A DNA stretch of 64,000 bases from Gemmatimonadota bacterium (GCA_028875075.1 JAPPGF010000008.1:62001-126000), one strand, 5' to 3'. Shown: positions 18,201-25,861, counted from the stretch's first letter. Numbers and translations are program-made. The notes: generated by a model not told the origin, from the letters alone.

Positions 18201-19134
18201 TGGCTACCGCGGAGGCTGCTGGCTTCGGACGACGGGCGTGGTCCACAATGCCGAACTTCCAATCCGTTATCGCATGCCCACCTCGCCACCACTCGTCGGT
18301 CCACGCGTACGCGACGGCGCCACACGCGCCCTCCTCGAAGGCTGCACGTACCTGCATCGCCGTGATCTCCGCTTGGCCCTGCAGACCCTCGCGGATGCTG
18401 TCGGCCCCTGCTTCAGCCAGCAGCAGCGGCTTGTGGCCGGCAACGTGCTGGAGCCGCGCTAGGTAGGCCCGCAACTCGCGCTCCCGGTGCAAATAGACGT
18501 TGAAGGCGCAGATGTCGAAGAAGCCAAGGTCCAGAAATTCGGTTGGCGGAAAATTCACGTACGTGAACAGTCGGTCGGGCGCCGCGGCCTTGGCCTCCTC
18601 GTACAGCTCGCGCAGGAAGCGCTCGATGCGCCTCGACCCATGCCAGCGTACGACGCCTGCCGGGATCTCGTTTCCGAGGGCGAACAGGAAGGCTGCCGGG
18701 TGAGCCGCGAGCGCGTCGACGTGCGAAAGCAACTCACGTCGGACCGCGTGCTCCGTGCGTGCATTGTCCAAGAAGGCTACGTGCTGTGTCCACGGAAGCC
18801 CGACCATGACCTTAAGCCCCTGACGGGCTGCCTCGTCCAGCAACTCCGTACGGGGAGGTGTGTAGACGCGCACCGTGTTCACTCCCAATGCAGACATGGC
18901 GCGAAAATCACGCCTAGCAGTGGTCGTGTCGGGGAGCTGGTCGCCCCGTGCGTCGGGCGTAAAGGTTCCGTAGCTCACGCCCCTTATGCGGAACCGTGTG
19001 CCGGCCGTCGCGTCTCCCGCACTCCCCGCCGCGCAAAGGAACTTGCCGTCGGTAACGATGCGAGTGACGGGACCTGCGACATCGGCCGCGGGGCCCTCCT
19101 GGCGGTGTGAACTGGCCACGGAGTGTACTGCCAC
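15253..19134 (-). CDS. Glycoside hydrolase / GT2 glycosyltransferase / NHL-repeat fusion protein
   Basis: 1293 residues, first gene of the six-gene unit. Residues about 25-310 form a GH2-like TIM barrel: FALGNEIP supplies the probable acid/base Glu156 and LLAEAGADS the nucleophile Glu241. Residues about 328-620 are a GT2 domain: SVVVCAYDAT, IVVNDGSRDG and the metal-binding AYTDADVH (Asp411-Asp413). Two membrane segments follow (about 640-700), a cytosolic-looking stretch, then three more hydrophobic helices (about 850-975). From about residue 990 to the end come five NHL-type repeats (GPDGDLYLADAHSNVIR, APNGDLIIADSENHRIR, APNGDIYIADTMNNRIR and similar), a beta-propeller likely outside the membrane. 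The stop overlaps the ABC gene by 4 bases. I know of no characterised protein with this order of domains. Domain calls are strong, the overall role inferred. Confidence 0.85.
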   Translation of the reverse strand: MAVHSVASSHRQEGPAADVAGPVTRIVTDGKFLCAAGSAGDATAGTRFRIRGVSYGTFTPDARGDQLPDTTTARRDFRAMSALGVNTVRVYTPPRTELLDEAARQGLKVMVGLPWTQHVAFLDNARTEHAVRRELLSHVDALAAHPAAFLFALGNEIPAGVVRWHGSRRIERFLRELYEEAKAAAPDRLFTYVNFPPTEFLDLGFFDICAFNVYLHRERELRAYLARLQHVAGHKPLLLAEAGADSIREGLQGQAEITAMQVRAAFEEGACGAVAYAWTDEWWRGGHAITDWKFGIVDHARRPKPAASAVASAFADAPFPVAKRQTWPRVSVVVCAYDATDTIDDCLTSLERLDYPDYEIIVVNDGSRDGTGEIARQHAKVRVIDTPNQGLGAARNVGLGATTGDVIAYTDADVHVDTDWLTYLVQPLLGDDNTVGTGGPNEVPQDDPWMAQCIARAPGAPTHVLLDDRTAEHVPGCNMAFRRDALLAVGGFDPIYLRAGDDVDICWRLQARGWRIGFAPSALVWHRHRASFGAYWRQQVGYGEGETWLMNHHPEQFLDGKTRWRGRIYSQLPFVRSLSGTRVNTGVWGTAAYPSVYRTDAHPLAFLPHSIRWQALSLALALIGVVLTVPRILADPASSLGSRWLGANPALWNDGWLGPVLLAAGGAGLALTFARNLAYAFRSDLSDLPGSRLRYRMAVTWLHFMQPLARAWGRVRGMLAPPEVSRPPRDDDQATLSTPSRAEIVARPTFRDALRALRLVSGSAAEDRFWSERRTTTAQILRKLTDRLRRTRPGYTLAIDDGWSHDRDVSVLIGRWAWLDLRALVEEHQRDNCLVRIGSHVRPTALGVTAAVVLGLALTVAASAGFAYRWPAAGVAAAALTLGLGIFSAARTARAVATVRLGLQRVAEALELTSLPAAPAHPPLLVPSVLQAYGLRSATVFVLMVVSLGASTFLLRDAATARVLQYGPRMSAWLDTPGGLAIGPDGDLYLADAHSNVIRLIDAVSLAAIPYVGDQRYGPGFSGDGGPALSAQLNEPDGIALAPNGDLIIADSENHRIRRVDRERGVITTIAGSGIAGWDGDGRSALETAFNQPSAVACAPNGDIYIADTMNNRIRRIDRATGRVSTVAGTGRVSEDGSHVGDGGQATAARLFMPSDVALAANGDLYIADTHHNRVRIVDALTGGIRSVAGSGVFGNSPPGILALESNLSSPTGIALFETSEGLTLFIADSHNAVVRRVGPDGIMNNVDADATLLAPARLAFSQARGWLYVTDAADDKLVALNVARLGESPNPR

Positions 19135-19206
19135 TAGGTCGTCGGGAGGCTTGAGGGCGCCGACAGATCCGCCGGTGGGCGGGATGGCGGTCCGGGCAAA
19201 CCGTAC

Positions 19207-19234
19207 ACTCTATAGGACGACAGTGCCCGGTCAA
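19207..19234 (-). promoter_or_regulatory. Candidate sigma70-type promoter of the six-gene unit
   Basis: On the minus strand TTGACC (19234-19229) matches five of six consensus -35 bases, followed after 16 bases by TAGAGT (19212-19207), four of six for a -10 box. Transcription would begin near 19200, about 65 bases before the ATG at 19134. This is the only convincing promoter I can see for the whole overlapped unit. Confidence 0.45.
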
Positions 19235-19424
19235 GGCGAAGCGGCCGGGGGGCATGGGTCAGATGCCATCTCCTACTGAGGGTGTAGGTCGGAGCCGCTG
19301 CCTAGGCAGGGTGGTTCGCGACCTCGGGTCAGGAAACCTGTCGCGGTATTAGTGGGCTTCAGGGGAGTCGATCGTCCCGACCGCTTCGGTCGCTGCGGGA
19401 ACCCCGACGGGAGAGCCGCGCACT

Positions 19425-20852
19425 GTGCCCGATCTGACCGAGAACCGAAAGTGGTGGACGCTTGCCGCCGTGACGTTCGGGCTGTTCATGATCATGCTCG
19501 ACAACACAGTCGTGAACGTTTCCCTGCCCACCATGCAGCGTTCGCTGGGCCTCCAGATCTCCGAGCTGGAGTGGGTCGTGGCCGGCTACGCGCTCACGTT
19601 CGGCGCGCTTATGCTCACCGGCGGGAAACTCGCCGACCTGTTCGGTAGGCGTCGAGCCTTCATCGCTGGCTTACTCGTCTTCACGTTGGCTTCGCTGGGC
19701 TGCGGGTTCGCGAGCAGTGCCGGCACGCTGATCGCGTGGCGCGTCGTCCAGGGCTTGGGTGCCGCCCTCATAAACCCGGCGACGCTGTCGATCATCGCCG
19801 TCACCTTCCCGCCCCGAGAGCGTGGGCGCGCGATCGGAATCTGGGTGGGTGTGTCTGCGGTCGCGTTGGTCCTCGGCCCACCGCTCGGGGGGTTCATTAC
19901 GGAGAACGTCTACTGGAGTTGGATTTTCTTCATCAACGTTCCGATTGGTGTCGCGGCCGTCGTCGCCGCGCTTGCGTTCATCGATGAGTCACGAGACACG
20001 TCGCTTGAGCAGCGGGCCGATATTTTCGGACTCCTCACCTCCGGCCTAGGACTGTTTGCGCTCACCTACGGCCTGATCGAGGCCAATGCTCACGGCTGGG
20101 GGTCCGTGCTCACCGTAGGTTCGTTCACGCTGGCGGCCGTGATGCTAGTGTCGTTCATCGGGCTGGAGCGGTACCAACACGTACCCATGCTTGACCTGTC
20201 GCTATTCCGCGATCGAACGTTTGTCGGCGCCAACACCGTGACGCTCCTCAATGCCTTGGCGATGTTCGGCGTCTTCTTCTACGTGTCCCTCTACATGCAG
20301 CAGGTCCTCGGTTACTCACCCTTCCAAGCAGGGGCCGCCTTCTTGCCGATGACGCTATTGACCGTCACGGTAGCACCTCGCGCCGGAGAGTTGGCGGACC
20401 GGATCGGACCCCGCGTACTCGCGTGTGGCGGTCAGCTTCTCGTCGCAGTCGCGCTGCTGTTGTTCGCACGGTTGCGCTTCAATTCAGGCTACGGGTCACT
20501 GTTGGTCCCGATGGTGGTATCGGGCGCCGGCATGGCTATGACCATGACTCCCGCTACGGCAGCAGCGATGTCTGCGGTGCGGCCGGACAAGGCGGGCGTC
20601 GCCTCGGCGGTGCTCAACAGCGCTCGCCAAGTCGGGGGATCGATCGGCATCGCACTAACCGGAGCCGTCGTCACCTCAGGACTCTCCGACGCCCTCGCTC
20701 GCGGGGAAGCTCGACCCGTCGCCTTCGTCAAGGGAATGCACAGCGGCTTCTTGCTCTGCGCGGCGATTGCCCTAGTTGGCTCGGTGGTAGCGTTCGTCAC
20801 GCTCCGGGCGCCCGATCGCATCGGAAGACATACCAGGCTCCCCACGGAGTAG
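19425..20852 (+). CDS. DHA2-family MFS drug exporter (EmrB/QacA-like)
   Basis: 475 residues, GTG start at 19425. The first helix ends in MLDNTVVNVSLPTMQ, the DHA2 motif (LDxTxVNVALP), and motif A appears as GGKLADLFGRRRAF between helices 2 and 3. Alternating hydrophobic segments suggest 14 membrane helices. Proton-driven export of hydrophobic or cationic compounds is the family role. It is divergent from the glycoconjugate unit across a 290-base gap, so it could export that product, but no direct evidence links them. It is followed 56 bases later by an antiporter gene on the same strand. Confidence 0.85.
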   Translation: MPDLTENRKWWTLAAVTFGLFMIMLDNTVVNVSLPTMQRSLGLQISELEWVVAGYALTFGALMLTGGKLADLFGRRRAFIAGLLVFTLASLGCGFASSAGTLIAWRVVQGLGAALINPATLSIIAVTFPPRERGRAIGIWVGVSAVALVLGPPLGGFITENVYWSWIFFINVPIGVAAVVAALAFIDESRDTSLEQRADIFGLLTSGLGLFALTYGLIEANAHGWGSVLTVGSFTLAAVMLVSFIGLERYQHVPMLDLSLFRDRTFVGANTVTLLNALAMFGVFFYVSLYMQQVLGYSPFQAGAAFLPMTLLTVTVAPRAGELADRIGPRVLACGGQLLVAVALLLFARLRFNSGYGSLLVPMVVSGAGMAMTMTPATAAAMSAVRPDKAGVASAVLNSARQVGGSIGIALTGAVVTSGLSDALARGEARPVAFVKGMHSGFLLCAAIALVGSVVAFVTLRAPDRIGRHTRLPTE

Positions 20853-20908
20853 GGAGATGGACGCGGAGTCCGCGTGAGGCCACTATTCTGGATGACGGGA
20901 CCACGTCC

Positions 20909-22753
20909 ATGAACCTCGAAGACCCAGCCTTCACCTTCGGGATAGCTCTCACGGGGGGCATGGCCGCGCAGGTGATCGCCCAGCACCTGCGTGTGCCAGG
21001 CATCGTCGTGCTCCTGTTCGTGGGGGTCCTGCTTGGGCCGGATGTGGCCAACTTGGTTCGCCCGGAGACCCTCGGCCCCGGCCTTCAGATGATCGTAGCG
21101 ATTTCGGTCGCGGTGATCCTGTTTGAGGGTGGACTCCAGCTAAATCTCTACCGCCTGCGCAACGAGGCGCTCGTGATCCGTCGCTTGGTGACGATCGGCG
21201 CGCTCGTTACGGCGTTGGGCGGCGCGCTGGCGGGGCGTTACGTGATGGGGTGGCCATGGCAGGTCGCGATCCCGTTCGGGACGCTCGTGATCGTGACCGG
21301 CCCCACGGTCATCACCCCGCTGCTGCGCCGGATCCGTATCAAGAAAAACGTGCAAACCATTCTCGAGGCCGAAGGTGTTCTGATCGACCCGATTGGGGCG
21401 ATCGTCGCGGTGGTCACGCTAGAGGTTGCGCTGGCCCAGGAGTTGCCTGTGGCAGCTCGGGGGCTGCTGGGAATCCCGACGAGGCTAGTGACGGGCCTCG
21501 GCGTAGGTGTGATCGGTGGCCTGATCATGGGCCGGCTGCTGGCATCGGAGAGGTCGATTCCGCAGCGCTTCGCCAGCGTGACGACTCTCGCGCTGTTACT
21601 CGCGGTCTACGCGGTGGCCGAGGCGATCATTCCGGAGAGCGGCATCATGGCTGCGCCGATCGCCGGAATGGCGGTCGGCAATATGCCGTCGCGTCCGAGC
21701 AAGGAGCTAAAGGAGTTCAAGGAGCAAATCACCGTGCTGTTGGTGGGGCTCCTGTTTGTGCTACTTGCCGCCGACGTGCGTGTCGAGGAAGTAACCGGAC
21801 TCGGCTGGCGAGGCGTCGCTACCGCAGGACTGCTCATGGCCGTAGTGCGGCCGCTCGACGTCGCGATTAGCACCGCCGGCTCTCAGCTCACCCTGCGCGA
21901 ACGCGGCTTCCTGGCGTGGCTAGGACCACGTGGGATCGTCGCCGCAGCGGTCGCCTCTCTGTTTGCGCAGGTGCTGACGGCAGACGGGATCCCTCAGGGT
22001 CGCGACCTCCAGGCAATGGTCTTCCTGGTGATCGCTACGACCGTCATCGTTCAAGGGCTAGGCGGAGGACTGGTCGCGGGTCTGCTCGGCGTGGGAAGGC
22101 CCTCGAACCGGGGTTACCTCATTGCGGGAGCGAACCCTCTCGCAAGGGAGCTGGCACGTGCCTTGGGCACGGCCGGACACGACGTCGTGATGGTAGACAC
22201 CGACGCCGCGGAGGTGGCAGCGGCACGGCGCGACGGCCTGTCGGTTCTGTTCGGGAACGCGCTCGACGAGGAGATGCTCGAGCTGGGAGACGTGGCGTCG
22301 CGTCGTGGCGTGATTGGCCTGATCGGTAACGAAGGCGTGAGCCTACTAGTAGCCGAGAAGGCGCTGCGCGACTTCCGCGTGGGTACGGCCTACATAGCGG
22401 TCCGACCTGACCGCACGGCGGTCCCCATGGACCGGTTGCGCGCGCTAGGGGTGCGCATGCTGTTCGGCAAAGAGACCGATATCGCGTACTGGTCACGTGA
22501 AGTGCGCGCCGGTCGTAGCGCGGTGCATACTTATGAGTCTACTGCAGAGAAGGAGGTTCACTTCTCTGAGTTGGAGACGACTAACGTGCTGCCTCTGCTG
22601 GTGGAGCGGAAGGGACAGGCTGCGCTAGTAATGGACGAGACCCGGATCAAGACGGGGGACCGTGTGACCTTGCTCCACCAGAAGGACATGGTCCCTGCCA
22701 AGACGCTACGACCGCTGGACAAAGGGACTGGAACCATACCCGCGACGCAGTAA
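20909..22753 (+). CDS. CPA1-type cation/proton antiporter with C-terminal RCK/TrkA-N domain
   Basis: About 614 residues from ATG 20909; sequence upstream of that codon in the same frame reads as a shadow of the MFS gene. The first 400 residues hold about 12 membrane helices of the NhaP/CPA1 type (FEGGLQLNLYRLR, GTLVIVTGPTVITPLLRR, LAWLGPRGIVAAAVASLFA). A TrkA-N/RCK nucleotide-binding domain follows (YLIAGANPLARELARALG, with VDTDAAEV at the end of the second strand), then a TrkA-C-like tail. Exchange of Na+ or K+ for H+ gated by NAD(H) or a cyclic dinucleotide is the family expectation; the ion is not predictable by eye. Confidence 0.85.
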   Translation: MNLEDPAFTFGIALTGGMAAQVIAQHLRVPGIVVLLFVGVLLGPDVANLVRPETLGPGLQMIVAISVAVILFEGGLQLNLYRLRNEALVIRRLVTIGALVTALGGALAGRYVMGWPWQVAIPFGTLVIVTGPTVITPLLRRIRIKKNVQTILEAEGVLIDPIGAIVAVVTLEVALAQELPVAARGLLGIPTRLVTGLGVGVIGGLIMGRLLASERSIPQRFASVTTLALLLAVYAVAEAIIPESGIMAAPIAGMAVGNMPSRPSKELKEFKEQITVLLVGLLFVLLAADVRVEEVTGLGWRGVATAGLLMAVVRPLDVAISTAGSQLTLRERGFLAWLGPRGIVAAAVASLFAQVLTADGIPQGRDLQAMVFLVIATTVIVQGLGGGLVAGLLGVGRPSNRGYLIAGANPLARELARALGTAGHDVVMVDTDAAEVAAARRDGLSVLFGNALDEEMLELGDVASRRGVIGLIGNEGVSLLVAEKALRDFRVGTAYIAVRPDRTAVPMDRLRALGVRMLFGKETDIAYWSREVRAGRSAVHTYESTAEKEVHFSELETTNVLPLLVERKGQAALVMDETRIKTGDRVTLLHQKDMVPAKTLRPLDKGTGTIPATQ

Positions 22754-22899
22754 CCGGCATGACAAGGGGTGCGGGACAGTGCCGGTCTGCGCTGTCACCG
22801 GGCACGCCCTGTTCCAGACCGCTCAGGACCTGACATCCGGCAACGTCGGAAGCTTAGGCCAACAGCAAGACAGACTGAGCACCTGGAAAGGCTCGGGAG

Positions 22900-23832
22900 C
22901 TACTTCGGGAGCGCGGCCTCCCCGGTGCTCTCACCCGAGAAGAGCGGCGTAGTGAGGTAGCGCGATCCGGAGTCGGGCGCGATGCAAGCTACTCGATGTC
23001 CCGTCCCCAGCTCCCGGGCCACGTCAAGCGCAGCCTCCACGATGGCGCCGCTGCTCATTCCGACGAGGAGTCCTTCCTCGCGGGCGAGCCGACGCGCGAT
23101 TGGGAACGCGGTCTCCTCCCACGCCTTCACCACGCGGTCGACCAGAGAACGATCCAGGTTGGGCGGCACGAAACCGGGTCCCATGCCCTGGAATTCGTGC
23201 TGGCCGAGCGGTTCGCCATGCAGCACTGCGCTGCGACCCGGCTCGACGACCACAATCAGCAAATCGTCGAGCCGCTGGCGCAGGAAGCGGCCGACGCCCG
23301 TCACCGTGCCCCCCGTGCCAGAGCCGTACACGAACGCGTCGATCCGGCCTGCCATCGCTTCCCACAGCTCGGGCCCGGTTGTCTCGTAATGTGCCTGGGG
23401 GTTGGCGGGATTCTCGAACTGGTTGGGCAAGAACGCGCCCCGCTCGTCACGAATCTTCTCAGCCTCCGAGATCGCGCCGATCATGCGCAGCTCGGGGTCG
23501 GTGAGCACGAGGGTGGCGCCGTATGCCTCCAGCGTCCGCTTACGTTCTTCGCTCATCTGCGCGGGCAGCGTGAGGACAAGCCTGTATCCTCTGGCTGAGG
23601 CGACCTGCGCAAGCCCGATCCCAGTGTTGCCTGAAGTCGGCTCGACGATAGTGTCACCCGGCACGATCAATCCCCGCTGCTCGGCGTCCACGATCATGGA
23701 AAGAGCAGGCCGGTCCTTGATCGAGCCACCTGGGTTGAGGCCCTCGACCTTGACCCATACTTCGGCCATGCCGGGCTCTACGATCCGCTCAAGGCGGATC
23801 GTCGGCGTACTTCCGATGGACCGATCGATCAT
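22900..23832 (-). CDS. cysK: Cysteine synthase (O-acetylserine sulfhydrylase)
   Basis: 310 residues, PLP-dependent fold type II. The PLP lysine lies in NPGGSIKDRPAL (Lys near residue 41), the phosphate loop is TSGNTGIG, the substrate loop EPTSGNTG is intact, and GSGTGGTVTGVGRF is the PLP phosphate-binding glycine loop, all matching CysK/CysM. It makes L-cysteine from O-acetylserine and sulfide; a cystathionine beta-synthase-like activity cannot be excluded. The start at ATG 23832 places IGSTPTIRL at the proper distance from the N-terminus. A 20-codon ORF with three consecutive Cys codons overlaps this start in another frame (see 23789-23851), suggesting cysteine-dependent control. Confidence 0.9.
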   Translation of the reverse strand: MIDRSIGSTPTIRLERIVEPGMAEVWVKVEGLNPGGSIKDRPALSMIVDAEQRGLIVPGDTIVEPTSGNTGIGLAQVASARGYRLVLTLPAQMSEERKRTLEAYGATLVLTDPELRMIGAISEAEKIRDERGAFLPNQFENPANPQAHYETTGPELWEAMAGRIDAFVYGSGTGGTVTGVGRFLRQRLDDLLIVVVEPGRSAVLHGEPLGQHEFQGMGPGFVPPNLDRSLVDRVVKAWEETAFPIARRLAREEGLLVGMSSGAIVEAALDVARELGTGHRVACIAPDSGSRYLTTPLFSGESTGEAALPK

Positions 23833-23851
23833 AGCAGCAACAAGGCGGCAT
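23789..23851 (-). CDS. Polycysteine leader ORF overlapping cysK start
   Basis: A 20-codon ORF, ATG at 23851, TGA at 23791-23789. It begins MPPCCCYD: codons TGT TGC TGC at 23842-23834, the last of them one base ahead of the cysK ATG at 23832-23830. It then runs 42 bases into cysK in another frame. Polycysteine short ORFs are known cysteine-responsive attenuators in mycobacteria; finding one directly before a cysteine synthase gene is unlikely to be chance. No Shine-Dalgarno is evident, so leaderless translation is possible. How stalling would affect cysK initiation is inference. Confidence 0.55.
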   Translation of the reverse strand: MPPCCCYDRSVHRKYADDPP

Positions 23852-24007
23852 GGACCCGGCGGGTCAAGGCCTGCCCCGTGGCGGATACTCCTGCAGACCC
23901 ATCGCTGTTGCGGGCACTCTCCGGCGGAGGCCGCACCTTGCGTGTTCCCACCTGCCAGGTCGATCTTCTGGCGCTAAGGTACCTTGGAATCTGCCCACAG
24001 AGCACAC

Positions 24008-24076
24008 ATGACTCGGGACCGCAACAGCTGGAAGAATCGGCTCCCAAGGAGTCGCCGCCCGGGATTCGCTCTGTAG
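24008..24076 (+). CDS. Candidate asparagine leader peptide of asnB
   Basis: A 22-codon ORF (MTRDRNSWKNRLP...) with Asn codons at 24023-24025 (AAC) and 24035-24037 (AAT). The second Asn codon is immediately followed by RNA segment 1 of an attenuator-like structure described separately, and the ORF ends well before the terminator hairpin. The placement is what a ribosome-stalling leader requires. The ribosome site is weak (only an AGAG stretch upstream), and two Asn among 22 codons alone would not be striking; the coordinated RNA pairing is the main support. Confidence 0.5.
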   Translation: MTRDRNSWKNRLPRSRRPGFAL

Positions 24077-24141
24077 CGGCAGGGCGGCCAGGTCCCGAAG
24101 TCTACGAGGCGGCTCCCAGCGGGAGCCGCCTCTTTCGTTGT
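24038..24141 (+). promoter_or_regulatory. Four-segment transcription attenuator upstream of asnB
   Basis: Segment 1 CGGCTCC (24038-24044) pairs with segment 2 GGAGTCG (24048-24054; one G-U). Segment 2 as GGAGTCGCC (24048-24056) can instead pair over nine positions (one G-U) with segment 3 GGCGGCTCC (24108-24116). Segment 3 pairs with segment 4 as the terminator. A ribosome held at the second Asn codon (24035-24037) would cover segment 1, freeing 2 to pair with 3 and prevent termination; free passage allows 1:2 and 3:4. This is the trp-type attenuator arrangement. Pairings were checked base by base; the regulatory effect is inferred. Confidence 0.6.
24106..24141 (+). terminator. Intrinsic terminator of the asnB attenuator
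   Basis: Perfect 12-bp stem GAGGCGGCTCCC (24106-24117) / GGGAGCCGCCTC (24121-24132) with an AGC loop, followed by TTTCGTTG. The T-tract is short and interrupted, so efficiency may be moderate. It lies 56 bases before the asnB start and so fits conditional rather than constitutive termination. Confidence 0.7.
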
Positions 24142-24196
24142 CTGCGGAGCGGTCCCGCAAAGGCACCGAGAAGACACCAACAACAGGATCACTTCC

Positions 24197-25861
24197 ATGT
24201 GCTCGATCCTTGCCATTCTCGATCTACCGGGCGACGCCGAGGAATACCGCGCTCGCGCACTCCGGCTGTCACGACTCCAGCGCCATCGCGGCCCAGACTG
24301 GTCGGGCGTGGACGTCCGTCTCGGCGGTGTGCTCGTGCACGAGCGGCTCGCCATCGTCGACCCGGCCAGCGGCGCGCAGCCCCTCTACGGCCCCGGGAAG
24401 CGGACCGTGCTCGCAGTGAACGGCGAGATTTACAACCACCGCGAACTGCGAAAGACATTGAGCGATCCGTACCCGTTTCGAACGGAGTCCGACTGCGAGA
24501 TTGTCCTCGCTCTCTATGGCGAGCTGGGTGAAGGTCTGCTTGAGAAGATTAGCGGGATCTACGCGTTCGTTCTGCGGGACCTGACAAATGGTACTTGGAT
24601 GGTCGCACGTGACCCAATCGGCGTTGTGCCCCTCTACCTCGGATGGGACGATCAGGGAATCCTGCACGTGGCCTCCGAGATGAAAGCGCTGGTACCTGTA
24701 TGCACCACAGTGCGTCAATTTCCTCCGGGACATGTGCTCACCTCCGGTGACGCGGAGCCACGGCCTTACTACGAGCGACCCTGGACCTCGTACGAGAATG
24801 TCGTGGCCGCGCCGGTCCCCAAATCAGCGCTTCGCCCGACGCTCGAACACGCAGTCCACGCACAGCTCATGAGCGACGTGCCATACGGAGTCTTGCTATC
24901 CGGAGGGCTAGACTCTTCGGTTACGGCCGCCATTGCCGCGCGCTACGCGCGCGCGCGCGTCGAGGAAGACGATATGTCCGAGGCATGGTGGCCGCGGTTG
25001 CACTCCTTCGCGGTGGGGTTGAAGGGCTCACCGGACATGGCCGTCGCGGAGCGCGTGGCTGCGTACCTCGGTACCGTACACCACGGTTTCGTCTACACAA
25101 TTCAAGAGGGTCTGGATGCAGTATCGGACGTCATCTATCACTTGGAGACGTATGACGTCACCACCATTCGCGCTGCGACTCCGATGTACCTGATGGCGCG
25201 CCGCATCAAGGCGATGGGCGTGAAGATGGTCTTGTCCGGGGAGGGTGCCGACGAGGTTTTCGGCGGCTACCTGTACTTCCACAGGGCGCCGAACTCTAGG
25301 GAATTCCACGAGGAGACCGTGCGCAAGCTCGGCCGACTGCACCATTTCGACTGCCTGCGCGCCAACAAGGCCATGGCAGCCTGGGGCGTAGAGGCGCGCG
25401 TGCCCTTCCTCGACGTGGACTTCCTCGACGTTGCGATGGCGATCGACCCAGAGGAGAAGATGCCCGTCAAGGGCCGGATCGAAAAGCAGGTACTGCGTGA
25501 CGCCTTTGCGGACATCCTTCCCGAGGAAGTCGTGACGCGCCAGAAAGAGCAGTTCAGCGACGGCGTCGGTTACGGTTGGATTGACGCGCTCAAGAAGCAG
25601 GCCGAGGCGCGGGTGTCGGACAACGAGATGCGCCAGGCCGCCGTCCGCTTCCCGCACAACACGCCCGACACCAAGGAGGCCTACTACTATCGCTCGGTGT
25701 TCGAAGGCTTCTTTCCGCTCTCGTCGTCGGCCATGACAGTGATGGGGGGCAAGTCGATCGCGTGCAGCACGCCCGAAGCGCTCGCTTGGGACACGACCTT
25801 CGCTGAGGCGGCCGACCCTTCTGGGCGGGCGGTTGCGGGCGTTCACCAGGCGGCAACCTGA
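24197..25861 (+). CDS. asnB: Asparagine synthetase B, glutamine-hydrolysing
   Basis: 554 residues. The protein starts MCSILAI, so Cys2 becomes the N-terminal nucleophile of the class II glutaminase domain (residues 1-200; NGEIYNHRELR is the glutamine-site segment). The synthetase domain carries the ATP pyrophosphatase loop LLSGGLDSSVTAA (about residue 232) and the aspartate-site segment SGEGADEVFGGYLYF. It converts aspartate, glutamine and ATP to asparagine and glutamate. Length and both active sites match E. coli AsnB rather than amidotransferases of antibiotic clusters. It lies downstream of a probable Asn-sensing attenuator. A TetR-family gene follows on the same strand after 114 bases. 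Confidence 0.93.
   Translation: MCSILAILDLPGDAEEYRARALRLSRLQRHRGPDWSGVDVRLGGVLVHERLAIVDPASGAQPLYGPGKRTVLAVNGEIYNHRELRKTLSDPYPFRTESDCEIVLALYGELGEGLLEKISGIYAFVLRDLTNGTWMVARDPIGVVPLYLGWDDQGILHVASEMKALVPVCTTVRQFPPGHVLTSGDAEPRPYYERPWTSYENVVAAPVPKSALRPTLEHAVHAQLMSDVPYGVLLSGGLDSSVTAAIAARYARARVEEDDMSEAWWPRLHSFAVGLKGSPDMAVAERVAAYLGTVHHGFVYTIQEGLDAVSDVIYHLETYDVTTIRAATPMYLMARRIKAMGVKMVLSGEGADEVFGGYLYFHRAPNSREFHEETVRKLGRLHHFDCLRANKAMAAWGVEARVPFLDVDFLDVAMAIDPEEKMPVKGRIEKQVLRDAFADILPEEVVTRQKEQFSDGVGYGWIDALKKQAEARVSDNEMRQAAVRFPHNTPDTKEAYYYRSVFEGFFPLSSSAMTVMGGKSIACSTPEALAWDTTFAEAADPSGRAVAGVHQAAT

Noticed and set aside
22754-22800. ACCGGCA...TGCCGGT inverted repeat after the antiporter gene as a terminator
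   Set aside because: Only 7 bp, 20-base loop and no T-run on either strand.
22900-25861. cysK and asnB as part of a mycothiol-like pathway with the GT4/PIG-L genes
   Set aside because: They are on separate transcripts, carry their own amino-acid leaders and look like ordinary biosynthetic enzymes.
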